Shown here piece by piece: positions 7,504 through 16,904 of a DNA stretch of 64,000 nt. Source of the DNA: Streptomyces sp. NRRL S-337. GTDB taxonomy: Bacteria > Actinomycetota > Actinomycetes > Streptomycetales > Streptomycetaceae. The translations under genes and the position numbers were made by a program. Within the stretch, counting starts at the first letter, position 1; each line of letters starts with the position of its first letter. The notes beneath the pieces were generated by a model that was not told the DNA's origin, made no database searches, and worked only from the letters and a program-made list of their open reading frames with translations. The stretch is taken from positions 310,001-374,000 of the forward strand of contig NZ_JOIX01000001.1 in the NCBI RefSeq assembly GCF_000720175.1. The letters are read 5' to 3'.

Positions 7504-8679
7504 ATGTACCTACGCCCTTCCGCCGTCCGCCGCATTGCCGTGGCCGGCCTCGCCCTCGCCGCGATCACAGCAGGTGCAGGCGTTCCCGCCGTGATGGCCG
7601 CTGATGCGGTTCCGCGGCAGGAGGTGGCTGTCGCCGGGTCGTTCGATCCTGCACCGATGCGAAGCCTGCTGACCCGTCTGCCCGATCCCGTCGTCGCCGG
7701 TGCGCTGGTCAGAGTGGCGGGGGAGGGGCGATCGATGCCGTGGACCGGAACCGAGGGGGCCGTTTCCCGTGACGCCCACTTCCGTATCGGCAGTGTGACG
7801 AAGGCCTTCACCAGCACCGTCGTGCTCCAGCTGGTCGCCGAGCGCCGGATCGGCCTTGACGTGCCCGTCCGGCGCTATCTGCCCGACCTCATCCCGCCCG
7901 CGTACGGCGCCGTCACCGTGCGTGAGCTGCTGGACCACACCAGCGGCCTACCGGCCCCGGCCGGCATACCCGGGCCTGCCGACGGACCCGGTTGGTGGCG
8001 CAAGAGTGTGGCGCCGCAGGACGTGGTGCGCAACGCCTTCGCGGCCGCCAAATCCCCCAAGCCGGGGGATCGGCCCGCACTCGGCAGTGTCCAGCAGTAC
8101 AACGGCGTCAATACCTTCGTCCTCGGCCTCCTGGTCGAGAAGGTGACCGGCCGAACCTTCACCGACGAACTCACCCGCCGCATCATCCAGCCGCTAGGAC
8201 TGCGCCACACCAGCCTCCCCTCGTCGGACGACATGTCCATCCCGGTACCGCGTGCGCGCGTATACGTCGGTACGGACGAGGTGACCGAGCAGAGCCCCTG
8301 GGCCTGGGCCGAGGGCGGAATGATCTCCACCGGCGCTGATCTGGACCGGTTCATGACCGCCCTGTTCCGCGGCCGTCTCCTCCCGCCCGCCCAGCAGAAG
8401 CTGGTGTTCACCGTGCCCCGGGTGGACAGCGCACCGACCAACACCAACTGCATCAAAAAGACGAGTTGCTTCAGCGTCGGCGGCCTGATGCGGGTCACGC
8501 TCGACAACGGCGTCACCGTGTGGGGCAAAACCGGCTCCCTGCCGGGGTGGACCAACGGTGTTTTCACCACCCGTGATCTGAAGCGCCGTGTTGTCTACTC
8601 CCTCAACCCCACCGGCACCGCGTCCGAACGCCCCTACGTCATGGCCGTCCTCAACGCCGCATTCCAGAGCGTCGGCTGA
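7504..8679 (+). CDS. secreted serine hydrolase, beta-lactamase class C / D-alanyl-D-alanine carboxypeptidase family
   Basis: A 391-residue exported enzyme. The signal peptide is MYLRPSAVRRIAVAGLALAA with cleavage near VMAADA (about residue 35). The catalytic SxxK is SVTK (FRIGSVTKAFTS), the second motif appears as QYNGVNTFVLG, where the usual Y-x-N reads Y-N-G, and the third is KTG in VWGKTGSLPGW. Such proteins act on D-Ala peptides, esters or amides outside the membrane. ATG 7504 has a GGGAG site and gives a clean signal sequence, so the longer in-frame ORF is rejected. A Cys pair (TNCIKKTSCF) near residue 315 may form a disulfide. Confidence 0.9.
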   Translation: MYLRPSAVRRIAVAGLALAAITAGAGVPAVMAADAVPRQEVAVAGSFDPAPMRSLLTRLPDPVVAGALVRVAGEGRSMPWTGTEGAVSRDAHFRIGSVTKAFTSTVVLQLVAERRIGLDVPVRRYLPDLIPPAYGAVTVRELLDHTSGLPAPAGIPGPADGPGWWRKSVAPQDVVRNAFAAAKSPKPGDRPALGSVQQYNGVNTFVLGLLVEKVTGRTFTDELTRRIIQPLGLRHTSLPSSDDMSIPVPRARVYVGTDEVTEQSPWAWAEGGMISTGADLDRFMTALFRGRLLPPAQQKLVFTVPRVDSAPTNTNCIKKTSCFSVGGLMRVTLDNGVTVWGKTGSLPGWTNGVFTTRDLKRRVVYSLNPTGTASERPYVMAVLNAAFQSVG

Positions 8680-8865
8680 ACGCCGGGACGGGTCGCCGCA
8701 GCCTATTCGGCCCGACCAGCACTCACATCAACGGGCAGACCGACCGCCTGGCAGTGCTACGGGCTCGATGTCGCTCCGGACACCGGCCGGAACCACCCAG
8801 CGCGGCCCCACGGCGGTGCGGACCAATCCCTTACGACCCTGCCGCGCCCCGAAGAGGAAGGAAGA

Positions 8866-9051
8866 GTGAAGATTGCAACCATATCGCCCGGATCGCCCGG
8901 ACCGCCGGGACCGCCCGGATCACCCGGACCACTCCAAAGGCGAGGGGTGACGATGTCGCGCCCCTCATCGTCCCCGATCCGCGATGTGCACCGAGTTTTG
9001 AACATATTTTACGTGAAGCGCGCAACTGCAGCCCGTACCCTCGCCGTCTGA
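8866..9051 (+). CDS. short ORF with a collagen-like Gly-X-Y run, coding status doubtful
   Basis: A GTG start follows a good AGGAAGGA site by five bases and opens a 61-residue frame. Residues 7-22 read SPGSPGPPGPPGSPGP, a collagen-like Gly-X-Y stretch made by a 9-bp DNA repeat (8880-8935). The remaining 40 residues resemble nothing I know. The repeat could equally be non-coding, since similar 9-bp arrays lie elsewhere in the window. It occupies the 8680-9100 gap before the L,D-transpeptidase gene, which otherwise shows nothing. Confidence 0.3.
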   Translation: MKIATISPGSPGPPGPPGSPGPLQRRGVTMSRPSSSPIRDVHRVLNIFYVKRATAARTLAV

Positions 9052-9100
9052 CAGTGAGTCGGGCCCGTCAGGGCCGAAGAGCGAGAGAGCGGGGCAGGTC

Positions 9101-10087
9101 GTGGGGCGGCGCAAGGGCGGCATAGGGATCGCACTCGTCACGGGGGCGGTGCTGGTGGGCGCGAGTGCCTGTGGCGGGGGCGGCGGCGACAAGGCGAGCG
9201 GGGACGACGCAAAGGCGCCGGGTAAGCCGAGTGCGAGTGCCTCCCCGTCACCGACGAAGCCCGCGGGCCCGCCGATGCTGCTGGATACGATCACCCCGCA
9301 GACGGGAACCAAGGTCGGCGTGGCCATGCCGATCTCGGTGGTCTTCTCCAACCCGGTGTCGGCAAAGGCACGTGCCACGGTGGAGAAGCACATGAAGGTG
9401 AGCACCTCGCAGCCGGTGGCCGGCGCCTGGCACTGGTTCGGCGACAAGCGCGCCGACTGGCGACCGAAGGCGTACTGGCCCTCCGGTACGAAGGTGAAGA
9501 TCGACGCTGACATGAACGGCGTCAGCAACGGCAACGGACGCTACGGCGTGCGCAACTACACGCACACCTTCACGATCGGCGACGATGTGCGCGCGGACGT
9601 CTCGGTGACCGGCCACACCATGAAGGTGACCCGGAACGGCAAGCCGGTGCGCACCCTGTCGATCAACGCGGGCAGCGCCCAGTATCCGACGTGGAACGGC
9701 ACGATGGCCGTCATCGACAAGCAGGAGAAGGTCCACATGACCTCCTGCAGCGTCGGCATCAGCTGCGACAAGGGCAGCCCGAACTACTACGACCTGACGC
9801 TGCCCTGGGACATCCACCTCACCCAGTCCGGCACCTACGTGCACTACTCGACCGGTGACCCCAATCCGGGCAGCGGCAGCGCCCGCGGCTCGCACGGCTG
9901 CGTCCACCTGTCCCTGTCGGACGCCAAGTGGTTCTACGGCCAGGTCAAGCAGGGTGACCCCGTCACCATCACCGGCTCGCCCCGTGCCAAGGCCTCGCCC
10001 GACAACGGCTACGCCGACTTCAACCTGGGATGGGACCAGTGGCTCGAGGGCAGCGCTTCCGGGGAGGGGAAGACCGCGACGCTGTGA
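9101..10087 (+). CDS. L,D-transpeptidase (YkuD domain), putative lipoprotein
   Basis: A 328-residue cell-surface enzyme that makes 3-3 peptidoglycan cross-links. It starts with GTG at 9101 behind a GAGAGCGGGG stretch. The leader ends in GASACGGG, a plausible but weak lipobox, followed by a Ser/Pro/Gly-rich linker. An Ig-like domain (about residues 65-165) precedes the YkuD catalytic domain, whose active site SHGCVHLS contains the nucleophilic Cys (about residue 267), with the HYSTGDP loop before it. The domain order matches actinobacterial Ldt proteins. It ends in a typical Trp-rich tail (NLGWDQWLEG). Confidence 0.92.
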   Translation: MGRRKGGIGIALVTGAVLVGASACGGGGGDKASGDDAKAPGKPSASASPSPTKPAGPPMLLDTITPQTGTKVGVAMPISVVFSNPVSAKARATVEKHMKVSTSQPVAGAWHWFGDKRADWRPKAYWPSGTKVKIDADMNGVSNGNGRYGVRNYTHTFTIGDDVRADVSVTGHTMKVTRNGKPVRTLSINAGSAQYPTWNGTMAVIDKQEKVHMTSCSVGISCDKGSPNYYDLTLPWDIHLTQSGTYVHYSTGDPNPGSGSARGSHGCVHLSLSDAKWFYGQVKQGDPVTITGSPRAKASPDNGYADFNLGWDQWLEGSASGEGKTATL

Positions 10088-10328
10088 TGCGCTGCGGTGC
10101 CGGCACCAGTCAGCAGCCGATGACGTTGACCGCGAGGCGCCCTCGTACTCGCTTCGTACTCGCCCATGGGGCTCATCGGAAACGGTTGGCCCTCCGGCAC
10201 GCTCCACTCGTCCCACCGGCGGTCGAGATGGACGAACAGGGCACTGGACTCCCGCATCAGCGCCGTCGCCTCGCGCGCCCCCCGCCCCTGCCGGAGCCGA
10301 GGCCCCCACCCGCGACCTCGTGCTCGGG

Positions 10329-10556
10329 CAGGGTGCGGTCGCCGTCAGGTCCCGCGGCCTGTGGGCCGGTATCGACCTCGACCCCGCGCTGATGACGGGA
10401 CGCCAGGCATGCATGCGTCTCCTGGACCGCCGTGTGCTCGCCAAGGACACCCACGGCTCCACCATCCGGCTCGCCCCGCCGTTGGTCATCGAACCCGATC
10501 AACTGGACTGGCTGTGCGATCAGTTGGGCGAAGTCCTGACCCTCCCCGGCGACTGA
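10329..10556 (+). pseudogene. rocD: C-terminal remnant of ornithine aminotransferase
   Basis: About 75 codons read VRSRGLWAGIDLDPALMTG... VLAKDTHGSTIRLAPPLVI and end in a natural stop at 10554-10556, closely matching the C-terminus of ornithine-oxo-acid transaminase (PLP fold type I). The rest of the roughly 400-residue enzyme, including the PLP lysine, is missing: the upstream sequence to the L,D-transpeptidase stop does not read as rocD in any frame. This is a truncated relic, probably left by a rearrangement. The flanking 10088-10328 and 10557-10638 show nothing else. Confidence 0.8.
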
Positions 10557-10638
10557 CACCTGCCCTGCCGGCGCACGTACTCAGCGCCGGTGCGCCCAGC
10601 ATCACGCTTCCAAGTGTTCGTCCGGCGATGCGGGCTCC

Positions 10639-11553
10639 TCATGACGTCGGTGGTGACGGGCGCAGCAGTGAGACCAGCAGCCCCGTGAACTGCGTTGCCG
10701 CCCAGGGGAGCCGTCGACCGAGCATCGTCTGTACCTGGGCCTCGCGGCGGCGGAAGACGGGGTGGTCGAGGGGTACGTAGACGACGCCTTCGGCGGTCGG
10801 TTCCGGGTGCAGGTCGCCCAGGTCGCCGACGAGTGCGACGCCTCCGCCGGACCGTACGAACTCGTACTTCGAGGCGATGGCGTCGCATACCAGAGCGGGG
10901 CGGACGGTCAGGCCCTCCAGTTGCGCGCCGGTGTCGAACAGGTCGCGCTGGGTGGTTCCCGTCGGGGCCAGGGCCAGCGGGTACGCGCACAGCTCGGCCA
11001 GGCCGACCCGCTCCCGGCTGGCGAGTTCGTGTCCGGGCGGGACGATGGCGGCCATGGGTACCACGACGGCGCACTCCACCCGCACGTCGTGCCGCGGGCC
11101 CATCGCGTAGGTGACGGCGATGTCGGCGATTCCCTCGGCCACCCGCCGGGTCGCGTCCTGGTGGGGTACGCGGTCGAGTTGGAAGGTGACGTCCGGGTGG
11201 TCGCGTCGGAAGACCGCCATCGCGTGCGGAACGAGGCGGCGTGCGAAACCCTCCGAGCAGGCCACGGTGATGTTCCGGGCGTCCGCGCCGCTGCCCGTAC
11301 GCAGTTCGCTGAGGAGCTCGGAGGACTCGGCCTCGCTGCGGCGGGCATGTGCCAGCAGGCGTGACCCGGCGTCGGTCAGGGTCATCCCGCGCGGATGCCG
11401 GACGAACAGCGGAACGCCGATTCCGGATTCGAGCTTGGCGATCTGCCTGCTGATCGCCGAGGGGGCGACCCGCAGATTCTGGGCAGCCTCGCTGACTGCT
11501 CCCGTACGGGCGACTTCGAGGAAGTACGCCAGGCTCACCGGCATGAGTTGCAT
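10639..11553 (-). CDS. LysR family transcriptional regulator
   Basis: A 304-residue regulator with an N-terminal winged HTH (LAYFLEVARTGAVSEAAQNL, APSAISRQIAKLESGIGVPLF, about residues 7-52) and a periplasmic-binding-like effector domain. ATG 11553 has a GGAGG site six bases upstream. It is divergent from the M20 peptidase/MHS transporter pair, so it likely controls them in response to their substrate. Confidence 0.92.
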   Translation of the reverse strand: MQLMPVSLAYFLEVARTGAVSEAAQNLRVAPSAISRQIAKLESGIGVPLFVRHPRGMTLTDAGSRLLAHARRSEAESSELLSELRTGSGADARNITVACSEGFARRLVPHAMAVFRRDHPDVTFQLDRVPHQDATRRVAEGIADIAVTYAMGPRHDVRVECAVVVPMAAIVPPGHELASRERVGLAELCAYPLALAPTGTTQRDLFDTGAQLEGLTVRPALVCDAIASKYEFVRSGGGVALVGDLGDLHPEPTAEGVVYVPLDHPVFRRREAQVQTMLGRRLPWAATQFTGLLVSLLRPSPPTS

Positions 11554-11746
11554 CGGACCTCCATGAGGCGAGGCGGCCTGCCGCCTGCCGTGTACACCGG
11601 TGCGACGCGCACACCGGTTTGCCGAAATTAGAACGCGAGCCAGCGCAAACGGCAATAGTCAGGGCCTGGGAGGCGCCCTTACGCTGCTGACCCAACACGG
11701 CGCGTGCCGTGCACCCGCACCTGCGGCATTCCCGGGAGTACCTCTA

Positions 11747-13147
11747 GTGATCCCTGAAAATCTGGTCCGGCGGGCCGAGGAGTACGTCGACTCGGGCGCC
11801 TTCTTCGCCGAACTGAGCACTATGGTCGGTTATCCGACCGAGAGCGCCCGCCCGCAACGTCACCTTGCCGTTAAGGCATACCTGGACGAGGTTCTCGTAC
11901 CCGCGCTGACCGCTCTCGGGTGTTCGGTGGCCGAGTACGCCAACCCGGACCCCCGCGGCGGCCCGTTCCTCGTCGGTACGCGCGTCGAGTCCCCGGACGT
12001 GCCGACGCTGCTCTGCTACGGCCACGCCGACGTGGTGGACGGCCACGCCGGCCGGTGGAGCGAGGGCCGCGACCCGTGGACCCTGACAGCGGACGGCGAC
12101 CGGTGGTACGGCCGCGGGGCGGCCGACAACAAGGGACAGCACCTGGTCAACCTCACGGCGCTGCGGCTGCTGCTGGAAGAGCAGGGGGCACTCGGCTTCA
12201 ACCTGACCTTCCTCTTCGAGACCGGTGAGGAGATCGGCTCCCCGGGTCTGGCCGCCTTCGCCGCCGCACACCGCAAGGAGCTGCGGGCCGACGTGCTGAT
12301 CGCCTCGGACGGGCCGCGCCTGGACGCGACGACGCCGACCCTCTTCCTCGGTGCGCGCGGCGGCGTCAGGCTCCAGCTCGATGTCGACCTGCGCCCGGAC
12401 GCGTACCACTCCGGCAACTGGGGCGGCATCCTGCGCAACCCCGCCACCACCCTGGCCGGCGCCATCGCGAGCCTGGTCGACGGCCACGGCCGCATCCAGG
12501 TCCCGGCGCTCCTGCCGCCCGAGATACCGGATCCGGTGCGCGCGGAGCTCGCAGGTGTCACGGTTGCGGGCAGTCCCGGCGATCCCGCGCCCGACGAGGG
12601 ATGGGGCGAGCCCGGTCTGACCGCGGCCGAGCGGCTCTACGGCTGGAACACCATCGAGGTCCTCTCGCTCGGCTCGGCCGACATCGATCACCCGGTCAAC
12701 GCGATCCCGGGCCGGGCCCGCGCCGTTCTGCAGCTGCGGTACGTCGCCGGTACCGACGTGGGCCGGGTGCGGGAGGTCGTCACCGGGCACCTGGCCGCCC
12801 ACGGCTATCCGATGGTCGACGTGATCGTCCACAGCAGTTTCCCCGCCAGTCGCACGCCGCTCGACGACCCGTGGGTGCGCTGGGCCAAGGCGACGCTGGA
12901 GCAGGTCACCGACCGGCCCGTCGCGGTCCTGCCCAACATCGGCGGCTCGCTTCCCCACCACGTCTTCACCGACATCCTCGGCCTGCCCACCCTGTGGCTG
13001 CCGCACTCGTACCCCGGATGCCTGCAGCACGCACCCGACGAGCACCTGCTCGGCACGATCGCCCGCGAGGGCCTCGTGCTGGCGGCCACGCTCTTCCACG
13101 CCCTCGGCCACCCCTCGGCGGGCATACCGCTTCCCGCACGCGGCTGA
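11747..13147 (+). CDS. M20 family metallopeptidase
   Basis: A 466-residue zinc hydrolase of the ArgE/DapE/carnosinase clan. Metal ligands are visible in GHADVVDG (His, Asp), the bridging Asp in GAADNKGQHL, the catalytic Glu and ligand Glu in FETGEEIGSPG, Asp in IASDGP and His near the end in QHAPDEH. A dimerisation lid domain lies in between. The size and motifs suit a dipeptidase or N-acyl-amino-acid hydrolase. The GTG at 11747 was chosen for its GGGAG site; the upstream in-frame extension lies in the regulator promoter. The transporter 130 bp downstream probably imports its substrate. Confidence 0.9.
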   Translation: MIPENLVRRAEEYVDSGAFFAELSTMVGYPTESARPQRHLAVKAYLDEVLVPALTALGCSVAEYANPDPRGGPFLVGTRVESPDVPTLLCYGHADVVDGHAGRWSEGRDPWTLTADGDRWYGRGAADNKGQHLVNLTALRLLLEEQGALGFNLTFLFETGEEIGSPGLAAFAAAHRKELRADVLIASDGPRLDATTPTLFLGARGGVRLQLDVDLRPDAYHSGNWGGILRNPATTLAGAIASLVDGHGRIQVPALLPPEIPDPVRAELAGVTVAGSPGDPAPDEGWGEPGLTAAERLYGWNTIEVLSLGSADIDHPVNAIPGRARAVLQLRYVAGTDVGRVREVVTGHLAAHGYPMVDVIVHSSFPASRTPLDDPWVRWAKATLEQVTDRPVAVLPNIGGSLPHHVFTDILGLPTLWLPHSYPGCLQHAPDEHLLGTIAREGLVLAATLFHALGHPSAGIPLPARG

Positions 13148-13277
13148 CCCTCCACTTCCCCACGCGCCGCGGCCAACTCCCACTCCTCCCCAGCTCGTCG
13201 TAGCACCTCCCGCTCCCCGTCCCCCTCCCCGCTCGGCCTGACGACCGTCAGCCGGGCGCCCGCCGGAAGGACCCACG

Positions 13278-14597
13278 ATGACCGGAATCTCCCCTCGACC
13301 CACCGAGCCGGGAACGTCCCCGGCCGCGCCCCCGAGACGAGCATCCGCCAAACGCGCGATAGCGGCGGCGACCATCGGCAACGCCCTGGAGTTCTTCGAC
13401 CTCGCCCTGTACGCCCTGATGGCGACGTACATCGGCAGGACGTTCTTCCCCGACGACGACCCCGGTGTCCAACTCATCCAGGCCTACGCCGTGTTCGGCA
13501 TCAGCTATCTGATCCGCCCGATCGGTGGCCTGCTGCTCGGCTCGTACGCCGACCGACAGGGGCGCAAGAAAGCGCTGATGCTGTCGATCCGCCTGATGGT
13601 GCTCGGCACCGGACTGATGGCGTTCATGCCCGGCTACGCCACGCTCGGCTTCGTCGCACCGCTGGGCATAGTGCTCGCGCGGCTGGTCCAGGGCTTCGCG
13701 GCCGGTGGCGAATTCGGCGCCGCCACCTCCTTCCTGGTCGAGCAGGACAGCCGGCGCAAGGGCTTCTTCGGCAGCTTCCAGTTCGCCAGCCAGGGACTGG
13801 CCACCGTGGTGGCCGCCGGATTCGCCACCGGCCTGACCGCGGTGCTGTCCGACACCCAGATGACCGCCTGGGGCTGGCGGATACCGTTCGTCTTCGGCCT
13901 CCTGGTCGGCCCTGCCGGCTATGTCATACGGCGCTACGTCGAGGAATCGCCCGCGATGGCGCAGTCACCGGCAGCGGGGGAGAGCGGTGGTACGCCTTCG
14001 CCGGTCCGCTCGGTCTTCCGCCATCACCGGGGCGGCCTTCTGGTCGCCGGCGGAGCGTTGGTGGTCTCCACCGCCCTCAACTACTCCCTGCAGTACATGC
14101 CCACCTTCGCGATCAAGGAACTGGGGTTGGACGACTCACTGTCGTTCACCGCGCTGCTCATCACCGGCACCATCCTGACCCTCGGAACTCCCGTCGTCGG
14201 TCTGCTCGCCGACCGCTTCGGCCGGCTGCGGATCATGATCCCCGCCGCCGGCCTCATCGGCCTGAGCGCCGTCCCCCTGTTCATCTGGCTCACCAACGCA
14301 CCGTCCTTCCTGGCCCTCGCGTTGTGCATGACGGTCCTCGGCCTGCTGAAGGCGGCGTACTTCGGCGCGCTGCCGTCGGTGATGGCCGATGCCTTCCCGG
14401 CCGAAGCCCGCGCGACCGGGCTCGCGTTCAGCTACAACACCACGGTCGCCCTCTTCGGCGGATTCACCCCCACGATCGCCACGACACTGGTCACGGCGAC
14501 CGGCTCCCAGATCTCCCCGAGCTACTACCTGCTGGCCGTCTCCCTCCTGAGCATCGCAGCACTGGTGGGTGGTTACCGGTTCCACGGCATCCGCTGA
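13278..14597 (+). CDS. MFS transporter, metabolite:H+ symporter (MHS) type
   Basis: A 439-residue integral membrane protein with about 12 segments. N-terminal IGNALEFFDLALYALMATYI, then the loop 2-3 signature GSYADRQGRKKAL and ARLVQGFAAGGEFGAATSFLVE, are diagnostic of the MHS family (KgtP/ProP/ShiA relatives), which import organic acids, betaines and similar metabolites with protons. A GAAGGA site precedes the ATG. With the M20 peptidase upstream and the divergent LysR gene it forms a probable uptake-and-hydrolysis unit. Confidence 0.92.
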   Translation: MTGISPRPTEPGTSPAAPPRRASAKRAIAAATIGNALEFFDLALYALMATYIGRTFFPDDDPGVQLIQAYAVFGISYLIRPIGGLLLGSYADRQGRKKALMLSIRLMVLGTGLMAFMPGYATLGFVAPLGIVLARLVQGFAAGGEFGAATSFLVEQDSRRKGFFGSFQFASQGLATVVAAGFATGLTAVLSDTQMTAWGWRIPFVFGLLVGPAGYVIRRYVEESPAMAQSPAAGESGGTPSPVRSVFRHHRGGLLVAGGALVVSTALNYSLQYMPTFAIKELGLDDSLSFTALLITGTILTLGTPVVGLLADRFGRLRIMIPAAGLIGLSAVPLFIWLTNAPSFLALALCMTVLGLLKAAYFGALPSVMADAFPAEARATGLAFSYNTTVALFGGFTPTIATTLVTATGSQISPSYYLLAVSLLSIAALVGGYRFHGIR

Positions 14598-14736
14598 CAG
14601 ATGTCCGCAAGCGCCTGCAGGCAGCCGTTGCAGACGGACCTCACTCCGGGCCGGCGCAAGAGCAGTGCGGCGGTGGCCGGGGCCCCGGCCACCGCGTGTG
14701 CTACGGCTTCGACGTCGGCTTCGGACCGCGAGGCAG

Positions 14737-15552
14737 CTACCGGCGGAGTTGGGCTGCGATCTCGTGAGAGAAGGCCGCGACGCGGGTGTAGACGCCAGGG
14801 GTGGGGGTGGAGTCGCTGCTGTGGGCCAGCCAGCTGACGATGCCGATCAGTTTGCCGTCGGCGACGAGCGGGCCGCCGCTGTCGCCTTCCGCATGATGGG
14901 CGCCGGTGACGCTGTCGTTGGCGCAGGTGTGCATCGTGGGGTCGAAGTCCCCGGGGTTGAGCCGCTGGCACGTCCGGTCGGGGAGGACGCGCAGCTTCGC
15001 CGAGCGCAGGACGTTCGCCGGGCGGTCCTCGTTGTCCAGCAGGCCCCAGCCGTAGACCCGTGCGCGGGTGCCCGGACGGTACGGACCGGTGTCGGTGGTG
15101 GTGGCGATCGGCAGCGGGCTGTACTTCGCCGGCATGGGCTTGTCGAGCGTCAGGACCGCCACGTCGTTCTCCAGGTGCCGGCCGAAGCGCGGGTGGATCC
15201 AGACCTTCCGTACCTTGCGCATCGTGCCGTCATAGCGGCGCAGGTCGGTGCGGCCCGCGACAACCCCCACATCGGTGGGCTCTTCGTCGACCACGCAGTG
15301 GGCTGCGGTGACGACCTTGACGGGGGTGACCAGGGTGCCGCCGCAGAACTGGCCCGAGCGGGGATAGCTGTCGGTCTGTCGCCACAGGTTGATCGAGACG
15401 GCCCACGGCGCCTGCTCCGTGCTCGACTTCTGCCCACCGATGACGGCGTGGGCGGTGGCGGCCGGCAGCACGGCGAGGCCGGCGCCGACGAGCGCCAGGA
15501 GACCGGCCAGGGCGGGCAGACGCGCCGTCATGTGTCGTCGTGTCATCGTCAT
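14737..15552 (-). CDS. secreted trypsin-like serine protease (S1 family), second of a pair
   Basis: A 271-residue exported protease. The signal peptide ends in TAHA; the mature N-terminus VIGGQKSS resembles an activated trypsin start. The triad is seen as His in TAAHCV, Asp in NDVAVLTL and Ser in GDSGGPL. Cysteines flank the His and Ser sites as in S1A enzymes. The ATG at 15552 overlaps the stop of the upstream protease gene by an ATGA, indicating translational coupling, and also has its own AAGGGGA site. The longer in-frame ORF reading back into the upstream gene is a shadow. Confidence 0.92.
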   Translation of the reverse strand: MTMTRRHMTARLPALAGLLALVGAGLAVLPAATAHAVIGGQKSSTEQAPWAVSINLWRQTDSYPRSGQFCGGTLVTPVKVVTAAHCVVDEEPTDVGVVAGRTDLRRYDGTMRKVRKVWIHPRFGRHLENDVAVLTLDKPMPAKYSPLPIATTTDTGPYRPGTRARVYGWGLLDNEDRPANVLRSAKLRVLPDRTCQRLNPGDFDPTMHTCANDSVTGAHHAEGDSGGPLVADGKLIGIVSWLAHSSDSTPTPGVYTRVAAFSHEIAAQLRR

Positions 15553-16373
15553 TCCCCTTGCTGTCCGGCTATCCCGGCTATCTGGTCTTCGAGGAGCGGG
15601 TAGTAGGAGGCGGTCTTGTTGGCGACGCCCGGATAGAGGCGGTCGGTGCAGCTGCCGCCGCCACTGATGACCCCGACGAGCCGGCCCTTCACGACCACGG
15701 GCCCACCGCTGTCCCCGTAACAGGCATTGACGCCGCCGGCCGGGTAGCCCAGGCACATCGTGTAGCGCTTGTCGTAGCGGCGGCTCCCGTACGCGGTGAC
15801 GCAACCCCCGTCGCCCCGGTTGGGGATCAGCGCGGTCTGCAACGGCGGCACGCGCCTGTCGTCACCGCGGCCCGTCGTGGAACCCCACCCCAGGACCCTG
15901 GTGGGCGTGCCCTCCTCGTACAGCTGCTGCTGCGCCGGGGTGGCCAGCGGCAGTGTCCGGTAGGGCATGGGGGCGTTGAGGGTGAGGACGGCGATGTCGT
16001 GCGGGTACCTGGCGCCGCTCCCGTCGGTGACGGCCTTGGGATGAATCCACGCCTTCACGACCTTGCGGACCGTGCCCTTGCGGGTGTCCCGAAGGTCTTC
16101 CCGCCCGCCGACCACCCGGATCTGATCGACGGTGGCCGGGTTCACGCAGTGGGACGCGGTCAGCACCTTCCGGGGTGCGACGAGCGTGCCGGCGCATTCC
16201 GGGTTCTTCACGTCTTCCGCCGACGTCAGGGCGACTGCCCAGGGGTACTTATTGATGTCGGCCCGGTCTCCTCCCACCACCGCGCCGGCGGTCGGGACGG
16301 CCGACACCACCAGCGCCATCCCGGCCAACACCGCACCCATCAGGACACCGCGGGGCGTTCTCGCTGCGTTCAT
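15549..16373 (-). CDS. secreted trypsin-like serine protease (S1 family), first of a pair
   Basis: A 274-residue exported protease with a signal peptide ending near PTAGA and mature start VVGGDRAD. Catalytic His is in TASHCV, Asp in HDIAVLTL and Ser in YGDSGGPV. It starts at ATG 16373, which has an excellent GGAGGAG site. It is the promoter-proximal gene of a two-protease operon. The two proteins are clearly homologous but diverged, so they may have different specificities or activate one another. Confidence 0.92.
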   Translation of the reverse strand: MNAARTPRGVLMGAVLAGMALVVSAVPTAGAVVGGDRADINKYPWAVALTSAEDVKNPECAGTLVAPRKVLTASHCVNPATVDQIRVVGGREDLRDTRKGTVRKVVKAWIHPKAVTDGSGARYPHDIAVLTLNAPMPYRTLPLATPAQQQLYEEGTPTRVLGWGSTTGRGDDRRVPPLQTALIPNRGDGGCVTAYGSRRYDKRYTMCLGYPAGGVNACYGDSGGPVVVKGRLVGVISGGGSCTDRLYPGVANKTASYYPLLEDQIAGIAGQQGE

Positions 16374-16904
16374 TGCTCCTCCGTGACGATCGAACAATGC
16401 CGCCCAGTGAGAGCCCGGGCAGCGCCACACGGTTGTCCACGACACGGTGGCTCTTGCGGATCACGGCTATGAGGGGCGGCAGTTCGGCCATGCGCATGCC
16501 GACCGGGAGGAGCGTCCGGAGGTCCGGTTCCCTGGGGCTGGCCGCCGCCGCAGCCCTGCCTTCTGAGAGAACCTCCCCCGTCCGTAGGGGAGTTGCCGCC
16601 AGCGACCGTCGGCGCCTGGTGGTGCGTCCGCGGTGACCCGCGCGACTCGATCGGCTGGTTCGCCACCACCGAGCGAGCCGCGTTGTTCGTAGCATCGCAG
16701 TCGAAGACCGGTGGATGTCCACCACGGTTGCCGAGGCGTGTGCGCCTGGCAGCCCGGGTGGCAACGGCCGGCTGCCGGATGACCACCCGGATGCCCCTGA
16801 CCGCTTGCTGCGTCAGGCGTCGCGATGCCCGACGAGCAGATCCTTCCGGGCAGGGTCGCAATCGGGGCCAGGAGCAGGGGCTTTCGTTCGGACCAGCGGA
16901 CGGC
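16374..16904. other. gap upstream of the protease operon, no gene found
   Basis: This 531-bp stretch holds the protease operon promoter region but no convincing ORF on either strand. It runs into the transposase remnant at 16905-16995. I found no strong operator or hairpin in it. Confidence 0.5.
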
